From DATKCF01 sp035513345 (GTDB lineage: Bacteria > Gemmatimonadota > Gemmatimonadetes > Longimicrobiales > RSA9): a stretch of DNA of 64,000 bases. The position numbers and the translations under genes are program-made. Positions 54,855 to 61,375 of the stretch are shown one piece after another. The notes under the pieces are model-generated. The model did no database searches and had not been told where the DNA came from. It saw only the letters and a list, made by a program, of their open reading frames with translations. Numbering within the stretch: the first letter of the stretch is position 1; every line of letters starts with the position of its first letter. The DNA is taken from contig DATKCF010000125.1 of assembly GCA_035513345.1 (NCBI GenBank), positions 7,840 to 71,839 on the forward strand, read 5' to 3'.

Positions 54855-55002
54855 TCAGGATCTCCTTCGTCCCCGTGCGAATGGTCCGGGTGCAGCCTCG
54901 CGCACCATATGACAATACGTTTGCGGGGCGACACGGCTTCAGAGCGACCTGGTGGCTCGTCACCGAAGTCTGTTGGCATTCGAGCGCCGCGACATCCCGC
55001 AT

Positions 55003-55060
55003 GGCTGCGTTGCGCCTCCTCGAAATAGCGCTGCTATTCCTTCGTCGTCCCGCCTTGCCC
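55003..55060. repeat. Intergenic hairpin, possible REP-type element
   Basis: A sequence containing aatagc-gct-gctatt (55024-55038) is followed by GC-rich complementary stretches. It lies after the tail-tube gene stop on the minus strand and before the RDD gene. No second copy was found in the window. Confidence 0.3.
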
Positions 55061-55110
55061 TGCGGGCGCCCCGGCGCTCTCGATGCTCAACACACTTCGG
55101 TGACGAACCA

Positions 55111-55563
55111 CTAGTCGATTTCCAATCGCTCGAACGAGATCTCGATCGTCTCGATGGCGACGTCGGTGCCTTCGGCGTTCAGGTCGGACGTCGTGTACCT
55201 GGTGGGCAGGGCATTGGTGCACTTCCACCGCCATACGACCTCGGTGCGGTCCTCGGAGAGAAGGCTGACTGTTACCGTCCGGCGGGCGTCCGGGTCGCCG
55301 TTGCGGGCCTGGTTCCACCACTCGTACAGGTCGAGTTCGCCGATCAGGCCCCGCCGCAGCACGAGGTTGGAGTAGGATACGGAGCCGCTGAGCTTGCGCG
55401 GTTCGTTGGTCTTCTCGTTGCCGTTGCGATACTCGATCGTATCGATCACGGCTTCGGGAAGGATGACCTGGTTGAAGCCGGCCCGTACGGACTCGGTGTC
55501 GCCCGTGCCGAGGTCGACAAGGAAGTTGCCGTTTACATACGGCCTCTCACGTGCGGTCGCCAT
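55111..55563 (-). CDS. Contractile-tail tube protein (phage/eCIS type, T4 gp19-like)
   Basis: A protein of 150 residues whose pattern IEYRNGNEKTNEPRKLSGSV followed by LVLRRGLIGELDLYEWW, and the end GTDVAIETIEISFERLEID, match the tube protein of phage tails and extracellular contractile injection systems (Afp1/Pvc1-like). It overlaps the preceding ORF by 17 bases. No sheath, baseplate, spike or ATPase gene of an injection system is within 60 kb, so it is an orphan tube gene. Function outside a full machine is unknown. Confidence 0.8.
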   Translation of the reverse strand: MATARERPYVNGNFLVDLGTGDTESVRAGFNQVILPEAVIDTIEYRNGNEKTNEPRKLSGSVSYSNLVLRRGLIGELDLYEWWNQARNGDPDARRTVTVSLLSEDRTEVVWRWKCTNALPTRYTTSDLNAEGTDVAIETIEISFERLEID

Positions 55564-56014
55564 TGTTCGCCTTTCGCGGCAGGTCTTCCCATATACCCAG
55601 GTCGTGTCGGATGCGGCTGCGGTACCTCCGGCCGTGCGGACCGACGTACCGGATGTTCGCCAGAATGACGCGCGGTTCCTCGGGCTCGGAGCGGCCCAGG
55701 TACCGTGCGACCGGATCGACCAGTGCCCGGATCGACCGACCGGGCGCGAGGAAAGCGAGCCGGTGGAACAGCGCCAGCCCGGGGATCTCGACCTGGCCGC
55801 CCATCCCGCGGAACGTCGGTTTGAAGCGAACGCGTACGCGCGTCGCAGGCAGATCACCGATGTTGCGCACGACGATCATGAGCGTGTCGTCGTCATCGAC
55901 CTCGAAATCGACGATCACGCGAGGCCGGCCGGCACCGCCGACCAGTCGCACGTCCGTCACGTCGAGATTCTTGTCGGCCGAAAGTTGGTGGCCGCGGCCG
56001 CTTGCTGCTTTCAT
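55547..56014 (-). CDS. Hypothetical protein coupled to the tail-tube gene
   Basis: A protein of 155 residues from ATG 56014. It has a beta-rich core, with strands such as RPRVIVDFEVDDDDTLMIVV, that resembles a CARDB/Ig-like sandwich, and no signal peptide. Its 3' end overlaps the start of the tail-tube gene, so the two are translationally coupled. It was not recognised as a known family. Confidence 0.7.
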   Translation of the reverse strand: MKAASGRGHQLSADKNLDVTDVRLVGGAGRPRVIVDFEVDDDDTLMIVVRNIGDLPATRVRVRFKPTFRGMGGQVEIPGLALFHRLAFLAPGRSIRALVDPVARYLGRSEPEEPRVILANIRYVGPHGRRYRSRIRHDLGIWEDLPRKANNGDRT

Positions 56015-56294
56015 GGTTTCGAAAGATAGGCCTGGCGGGCGGCCGGGCAACGGTATGGGTGCGAACGCATTCGCCAGCGGGCTCGCAGGAATGGATGAGA
56101 ATTCACGTCCCGTTCAGGACCCTGTTCTCCAGGCGGGTGGGCTGTCAGGAGTCCGGCACCCGGGTGACGGAAAGTGCCGAATGCCTGTAGGGAATGGGAT
56201 ACCCGCCTGGAGTCCGCCCCGGGGATTTTGCGGCGGCCGCGGTGCAACCGTACGTTCGGTGCTGAACAACCCACGGCCATCAGGAGTGAATCCC

Positions 56295-57359
56295 ATGATC
56301 CGAATGCTCGCGACCGGTCTTGCAGGTGTTTCGGTGCTGTTGTGCGGTGCGGCGCCGGCGGTGGCGCAGGCGGCGGACAGCGCGGCGTTCATCGTGCGGC
56401 TCGGTCAGGACACGACTGCGGTCGAGCGATATGTTCGTGCCGGCGACCGCATCGACGCGATATCGGTGACTCGCACGCCGCGCACGACGGTGCGTCGGCT
56501 GACGCTATGGCTCGGCCAGGATGGTTCGGTCACGCGTTTCGCGACGGGCGGTGCGACAGGGGAGATGAGGGAGCAGACCGTGGCGGGTGGCGCGATCCCG
56601 ATCGTCAATGGCTTCTACGTTCCGTGGGAGCTGGTGCTGTTGCGGGCGGTCGCGAGCGGGCAGGGGGCGGCGACGATCAGTGTCGCGGCGGGACAGGCGC
56701 CCATGCCTATCGAGATGCGGCGAGCCGATGCGGGCTCCTGGCGATTCAGCGACCAGTTCGGCCAGGCGGCTTCGGCGGAAGTCGACGCGATGGGCCGGAT
56801 GCTCCGGTACGCGATCGATGACGGCCGGATCTCGGCCGAGCGCGTCGCGTGGCTCGACATTGACGCCATTGCGACCGCGTTCGCCGCGCGGGACGAGGCG
56901 GGCCGGCCAATGGGGTCGCTGTCACCGCTCGACAGTGTCCGCGCGTCGGTCGGCGGGGCGAGGATCGTGGTCGAGTACAGCCGTCCATCTCTGCGCGGCC
57001 GATCGCTCGACATGCTCGTGCCGTCAGGCGAGGTCTGGCGGACCGGCGCGAACAACGCGTCGACTCTGGAGACGGACCGCGCGTTGAGCTTCAGCGATGT
57101 CCGACTCGAGCCGGGCACGTACTCGCTGTTCACACGGCGTGACGGCCGTGAGTGGACGCTGATCTTCAACCGGCAGACCGGGATGAGCGGTCTGGCTCGC
57201 GACCCGGCGAGGGACGTCGGCCGGGTTGCCATGTCGTCTCGAGTGCTCGACGAACCGGCCGAGACGTTCACGATCATCGTCGAGCCGACAGCCAATGGCG
57301 GAATCCTGCGGCTGCGCTGGGCGGACGTCGAAGCCTCCGTTCCGTTCCGAACGAACTGA
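56295..57359 (+). CDS. Secreted DUF2911-family protein
   Basis: A protein of 354 residues with a signal peptide (~1-25). The C-terminal third carries the DUF2911 signature: SRPSLRGRSL, VPSGEVWRTGANNAS, GTYSLFTRRDGREW. The N-terminal part is a beta-rich domain of unknown kind. DUF2911 proteins are common in Bacteroidota and Gemmatimonadota and their function is not known. The gene is monocistronic, convergent with the LVIVD gene. Confidence 0.85.
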   Translation: MIRMLATGLAGVSVLLCGAAPAVAQAADSAAFIVRLGQDTTAVERYVRAGDRIDAISVTRTPRTTVRRLTLWLGQDGSVTRFATGGATGEMREQTVAGGAIPIVNGFYVPWELVLLRAVASGQGAATISVAAGQAPMPIEMRRADAGSWRFSDQFGQAASAEVDAMGRMLRYAIDDGRISAERVAWLDIDAIATAFAARDEAGRPMGSLSPLDSVRASVGGARIVVEYSRPSLRGRSLDMLVPSGEVWRTGANNASTLETDRALSFSDVRLEPGTYSLFTRRDGREWTLIFNRQTGMSGLARDPARDVGRVAMSSRVLDEPAETFTIIVEPTANGGILRLRWADVEASVPFRTN

Positions 57360-57541
57360 GGCCGGGCCGTCCGGGCGGAAGCCGTTTGTTTTTAGCGTAT
57401 TGCCTGCTTTCCGGCGGGGTGTGTCACGCAGGGGACGCTGTGGGAGCAGATACGCGGGTGACGACAACTGATCATTTGTTTGAACGGATTGTGGGGCAGG
57501 GTTCGTGGCGCGTGGACGGATCAGGTTCCGCCACCGTCCCG

Positions 57542-57585
57542 GCGTCCTCAGCACCCCCGGCGTCCGCTGCGTGAAACAAGTCCGT
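57542..57585. repeat. Dispersed intergenic repeat, copy 2
   Basis: Matches the copy at 27173-27216 (27 of 29 core bases). It also shows an internal near-duplication: GGCGTCCTCAGCACC followed by GGCGTCCGCTGCG. Confidence 0.6.
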
Positions 57586-57714
57586 AGCCACTACGCCGGT
57601 CGGGGGGTTCACGCACGCGGCGGGGCGAGGATCAACATTCGATTTGAACGGATTCCCGCCACGTCTGGATGGACGCGGTTCGACCGAGTGGGGAGATCCG
57701 GCCGCGCACAAGCC

Positions 57715-57755
57715 GAAGCGCCCGCCGCGAGTCCTCGATTCGCGGCGGGCGCTTC
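57715..57755. terminator. Strong GC hairpin between convergent genes
   Basis: A perfect 16-bp stem (57715-57730 with 57740-57755) encloses a 9-base loop. It lies 21 bases beyond the stop of the LVIVD gene, in the convergent gap shared with the DUF2911 gene, and probably terminates both. Confidence 0.7.
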
Positions 57756-57776
57756 CGAAGCAGACTCCGATCAACA

Positions 57777-59663
57777 TCAGCGTGCGTTCGCCAGATCGTG
57801 AACCGCGCCAATCAGCAGGTCGACCTTCGGCCGATCGGCGGACCGCTGCGCGTCATCGCCGAGTGAGGCCGCGAGTTGTGTCAGTGCGCTTCTGCGCTGC
57901 TGGCCGGAAATGCGCTCGGCGCTGGCCAGAGCGACGCGGACCGCGGCGATCCGGTCCGTCGCCATGCCTCTCGACCGCGCGAGCTGATCCACGTAGGCGC
58001 GGGCGAGCGGGAAGCTGGGCGGCCACACGATCTGCGGCTGCTCCTGCGCGTTCAGCTCGCGCCAGACGACGGTCTTCGCGGCATCGATCTCGTTCTGCGT
58101 GAGAAACCCGCTCGGCGGCAGCTCGAACACGTCCAGTCCACGCTTCATCTCCGAGCTGTAGATGTAGCCGTTGTACCAGTACACGGACCACGAGCCCGCG
58201 CTGACGAGCCGATCGGCATCGAACGGGCCGCGATCGTGGAACGCGATCTCGAACGGATTGTCCGCGTCGGTCCAGTCGAAGATCGAGATGCCACCCTGGT
58301 ACCAGCCCTGCACCATGACGTCGCGGCCCGGAATCGGAATGAGCGAGCCGTTGTGCGCGACGCAGTTTTCCTGATCCGTCTGCGCGGCCGGCATCTTGTA
58401 ATAGCTGCGGAAATCCAGTTCGCGACCGCGGATCGCGAAGATCGCGTTCGCGCCCCACTCGTATCGATCGCTCACACGACAGCGTGGTGCGGAACCGCCA
58501 CCCCACTCGTCGGTGAACAGGACCTTCGAGCCGTCATTGCTGAACGTGGCCGAGTGCCAGAACGAGAAATTCGAGTCCGCCGCGGCGAAGACACGACGAG
58601 GATTCGTGACATCGGTGATGTCGAGCAGCAGGCCGTAGCCGCCGCAGGCGCCGCCCGCCAGTCCGATCGCCGGATAGACGGTGATGTCGTGGCACTGGTT
58701 GGGGCCGCCGCCGCGTGCACCGCCGCCGGGCTGGGCAATACGCACGCCGCCCGCGCCACCACGTCCCTGGCCACGGCCGCGGCCGGACAGCGAATCACGC
58801 GCGGCGTTTCTGGGCGGCGCAACGAGGTCGTCGAACACGCGCGGCGAACTCACGATCGCGGCCTGCGTCGGATCCGCGAGCGGAACGCGTATTACCTCGA
58901 GCCGGAACCGCGCGGTGTTCGGATCGTCGATCGGCGCATCGAGACAACCGGGCAGCTCGCTTGGTGAACGGACACTCGACCTACCCGACACGTAGATGTA
59001 GACGTTGGCCGGATCGTCCGGATCACTCACGACCGTGTGCGTGTGCGAGCCGCGGCAGGTCTGCACGTTCGCGACGTATCTCGGATTGCCGATGTCGGTC
59101 GCATCGAAGATCCGGATGCCGCGCAGTCGATGATGGCTGACCGTGTCCGGTACGCCCTGCGTTCCACAGTCGAGCCGGCCGGTCTGGCCTTCGCCCGAAA
59201 CGAACAGCAGGTTGCCGTAGACCGACACGTCGCTCTGCGATGCGGGACAAAGGTATGCCGTCCTCACGGTCGGACGCGCCGGATTCGACACGTCCCAGAC
59301 CTGGTAGCCGTTGTAGTTGCCCTGGACGACGTAGTTGCCGGTGAACGCGAGGTCCGAGTTCGTCACACCCGCGAAACCCTGCGGCGACAGCGTGTTCGAC
59401 ACCAGGTTCAAGTTCCATGATGTCTCTTCGGCGTGCTCGAGAATCACGCCGGTCGAGTCGATACGCCCGGGCCGCAGCCCGATGCGCGGATCCGGACTCG
59501 GCGGCGTGGTCGACATGTCGCCCGCCATTGTGGCGCCACCCGACGCCATCGACGATGTCGAGGACGATGCGCACGCGTACAGCGTAACCGCCGCCGCCAC
59601 GGTGAGCAGGGATGCCACAGCCCAGCGCCCACCGGCCGGGCCGCGTGTCGGTTCGAGATTCAT
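57777..59663 (-). CDS. LVIVD/beta-propeller-type lipoprotein
   Basis: A protein of 628 residues from ATG 59663. The signal ends near YACASS (lipobox Cys about residue 31). Repeated strands such as YQVWDVSNPARPTV, IRIFDATDIGNPRYV and ISIFDWTDADNPFEI are LVIVD repeats forming a propeller. A Gly/Arg-rich low-complexity segment (about 290-325, RGRGQGRGGAGG) sits between blades. The C-terminus is helical. Function unknown. It follows the DUF305 gene by 97 bases on the same strand. Confidence 0.85.
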   Translation of the reverse strand: MNLEPTRGPAGGRWAVASLLTVAAAVTLYACASSSTSSMASGGATMAGDMSTTPPSPDPRIGLRPGRIDSTGVILEHAEETSWNLNLVSNTLSPQGFAGVTNSDLAFTGNYVVQGNYNGYQVWDVSNPARPTVRTAYLCPASQSDVSVYGNLLFVSGEGQTGRLDCGTQGVPDTVSHHRLRGIRIFDATDIGNPRYVANVQTCRGSHTHTVVSDPDDPANVYIYVSGRSSVRSPSELPGCLDAPIDDPNTARFRLEVIRVPLADPTQAAIVSSPRVFDDLVAPPRNAARDSLSGRGRGQGRGGAGGVRIAQPGGGARGGGPNQCHDITVYPAIGLAGGACGGYGLLLDITDVTNPRRVFAAADSNFSFWHSATFSNDGSKVLFTDEWGGGSAPRCRVSDRYEWGANAIFAIRGRELDFRSYYKMPAAQTDQENCVAHNGSLIPIPGRDVMVQGWYQGGISIFDWTDADNPFEIAFHDRGPFDADRLVSAGSWSVYWYNGYIYSSEMKRGLDVFELPPSGFLTQNEIDAAKTVVWRELNAQEQPQIVWPPSFPLARAYVDQLARSRGMATDRIAAVRVALASAERISGQQRRSALTQLAASLGDDAQRSADRPKVDLLIGAVHDLANAR

Positions 59664-59760
59664 GTCGCGCACTCCCTGGAAGTTTCGTGTACCATGCGTG
59701 CGGGTTACGGACCGATCGAAGGCGACATCGTCGCGGCGACGATCCGTGCCGGACCCGGCC

Positions 59761-60429
59761 TCAACCGCCGCTGGACAGCGCGTCCAGCATCGCCTGCATC
59801 CGCGTGATCTCCGACGACTGATCCGCGAACACGTCATTGGCGAACTTGAAAATGAACTCGTCCTGCGCCGCGCCGTACGACTTGAACAACTCATCGACCA
59901 TCGCCAGCGCGCCCTCGTGATGCATGATCATGTACTGCAGGAACAGCCGGTCGAACTCGATACCGCGAGCCGCATCCAGTTCCGCCATCTGCGCCGCCGT
60001 CAGCATCCCCGGCATCAGCATGCCATGATCCATGCCCGGCATCGCATGGCCGTGCGCCGCCATTGCCGGATCCGGCACCGTCTCGCCTCGCTCGCTCAGC
60101 CAGTCCATCGCAAGCGCGATCTCGTCACGCTGCCCCACCACGATCCGCTCGCAGTACCGCTGAAGCCCGTCGCTCGCACCGTGCGACGGTGCCCAGCCCG
60201 CCATCACGACCGCCTGCGCATGGTGTGCGATCATGCCCGTCATGAACTCGACGTCCGCCCGACTGTACGGCTCGTTCCTCATGCCGCCGGTCCGAATACC
60301 GGCCTCGATGGCCTCCGCACTGAGCGGCGGCGCCGATGCCTGTGGCTGCGGGGCCTGAGGCGGGGGACTCGTCCCCGCGCATGCCGCAGTGCCCAGCACG
60401 AGCATCGGAAGGATCGATCGGATTCTCAT
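59761..60429 (-). CDS. Secreted DUF305 protein (ferritin-like four-helix type)
   Basis: A protein of 222 residues with a lipoprotein signal (LGTAACAG, Cys17). Two His-His motifs, MIAHHAQAV and MIMHHEGAL, are typical of DUF305 proteins, probable metal-binding four-helix bundles. A Met/His-rich loop between them (GHAMPGMDHGMLMPGM) could bind copper. It is likely transcribed with the LVIVD gene from the promoter at 60518-60546. Confidence 0.88.
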   Translation of the reverse strand: MRIRSILPMLVLGTAACAGTSPPPQAPQPQASAPPLSAEAIEAGIRTGGMRNEPYSRADVEFMTGMIAHHAQAVVMAGWAPSHGASDGLQRYCERIVVGQRDEIALAMDWLSERGETVPDPAMAAHGHAMPGMDHGMLMPGMLTAAQMAELDAARGIEFDRLFLQYMIMHHEGALAMVDELFKSYGAAQDEFIFKFANDVFADQSSEITRMQAMLDALSSGG

Positions 60430-60517
60430 GATGCCACTCCTGCGTGTCGACGGATGCCACGCCTGCCGCACGCGCTCCGGACAGCCAAACCGTCCCGTCC
60501 ACCGTTCGTGATTCCTG

Positions 60518-60546
60518 ATTATGCAATTCGGAACCCGCGCTGGAAA
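60518..60546 (-). promoter_or_regulatory. Candidate promoter for DUF305/LVIVD genes
   Basis: On the minus strand TTTCCA (60541-60546), 17 bases and CATAAT (60518-60523), the latter preceded by TTG. The start of transcription would be near 60511, about 80 bases before ATG 60429. Confidence 0.5.
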
Positions 60547-60584
60547 GCTGTCGCCCCCGTGCCCGAGCCACGGACCCCGCGAGT

Positions 60585-60812
60585 TCACAGCCGGTTCTCG
60601 ACCATCTGCCGCAGCAGCAGCGCGATATCGAGAATCAGCAGGAATATCGCCCACTCGAGGAGCTGGCGAGGAAACACATCGAGGATCGGTATCCGGGCGC
60701 CGATCAGATTCAATCCCTTCTCGACGATCGCCAGCGCGAACAGGAACACTGCCGTAGCCAGTAGGTACGGCGCCGTGAACACCTGGTCCTTCGTCTCCTG
60801 TGTCTCGTCCAT
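60585..60812 (-). CDS. Small two-helix membrane protein
   Basis: A protein of 75 residues from ATG 60812 with two hydrophobic segments (~14-36 and ~50-68) separated by a short polar loop, and charged ends. Its codon usage and hydrophobicity support a real gene. It was not recognised; it lies between the DUF305 promoter and the PadR gene. Confidence 0.65.
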   Translation of the reverse strand: MDETQETKDQVFTAPYLLATAVFLFALAIVEKGLNLIGARIPILDVFPRQLLEWAIFLLILDIALLLRQMVENRL

Positions 60813-60954
60813 CGGTCTCGTCGCCTCCGTGTCGGTCCGTCGTTCGTGTTCGCCCGCGAATGCGGTTAGAGATTCGACTGCCAGGAAAGGTACACCGGTG
60901 GGCAGCCGTCTGCCCTTTCTCTTTCCAGTCCCCGACCCGTCCCCATCGCTGGTA

Positions 60955-60983
60955 TTGCTTCTTCAGATGGTCTACAGTAATAT
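60955..60983 (+). promoter_or_regulatory. Promoter of the PadR-permease operon
   Basis: TTGCTT (60955-60960), 17 bases and TAATAT (60978-60983). The left operator arm lies just upstream of the -10 hexamer, so repressor binding would block RNA polymerase. Confidence 0.5.
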
Positions 60984-61000
60984 CCCGCCTGACTGTAGAC
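60970..61000 (+). promoter_or_regulatory. PadR-type operator (inverted repeat)
   Basis: A perfect 9-bp inverted repeat, GTCTACAGT (60970-60978) and ACTGTAGAC (60992-61000), with centres 22 bases apart, two helical turns. Its position over the promoter and 24 bases before the PadR start codon fits autorepression by a PadR dimer. Confidence 0.75.
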
Positions 61001-61024
61001 AGCCAACAGGAGCAGGAGCGGGGC

Positions 61025-61372
61025 GTGACCGATCGAGGCCGGAGCGATCTGCTGCAGGGGACGCTCGAGATGCTGGTACTGAAGACGCTCAGCCTGGAGG
61101 CGATGCACGGGTGGGGCATTTCGCAGCGGATCCGGGGCATGTCGCGAGGGGTGTTCGACGTGAACCAGGGTTCGTTGTATCCGGCGTTGCAGCGGATGAA
61201 GCGGAAAGGGTGGATCGGGTCGGCGTGGAGGGTGACGGAGAACAAGCGGCGGGCGAGGTACTACGAATTGACGCCGGCAGGGCGGAGGCAACTGGTTGCG
61301 GAGTCGGAGCAGTGGGCTGAGGCGTCTGGCGCGGTGAACCGAATCCTGCGGTTCGCGGCGGGGGAGGTCTGA
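61025..61372 (+). CDS. PadR-family transcriptional regulator
   Basis: A protein of 115 residues of winged-helix PadR type, with LLQGTLEMLVLKTLSLEAMHGWGI at the start (residues ~9-32) and GSLYPALQRMKRKGWI as the recognition-helix region. GTG 61025 is used; the upstream in-frame ATG at 60800 is not supported. Such short PadR proteins repress the adjacent permease gene in many Acidobacteriota and Gemmatimonadota. The permease starts four bases after this stop. Confidence 0.92.
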   Translation: MTDRGRSDLLQGTLEMLVLKTLSLEAMHGWGISQRIRGMSRGVFDVNQGSLYPALQRMKRKGWIGSAWRVTENKRRARYYELTPAGRRQLVAESEQWAEASGAVNRILRFAAGEV

Positions 61373-61375
61373 TTC

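Larger units (their letters stand above)
57360..57776. other. Intergenic region with dispersed repeat and a strong hairpin
   Basis: This gap of 417 bases between convergent genes has no supported gene. It contains the second dispersed-repeat copy (57542-57585) and the 16-bp hairpin at 57715-57755. Confidence 0.6.

Noticed and set aside
51790..56014. Prophage formed by the GH19 enzyme and the tail-tube gene
   Set aside because: No capsid, portal, terminase, integrase or baseplate genes, and ordinary genes (M1 aminopeptidase, RDD) lie between.
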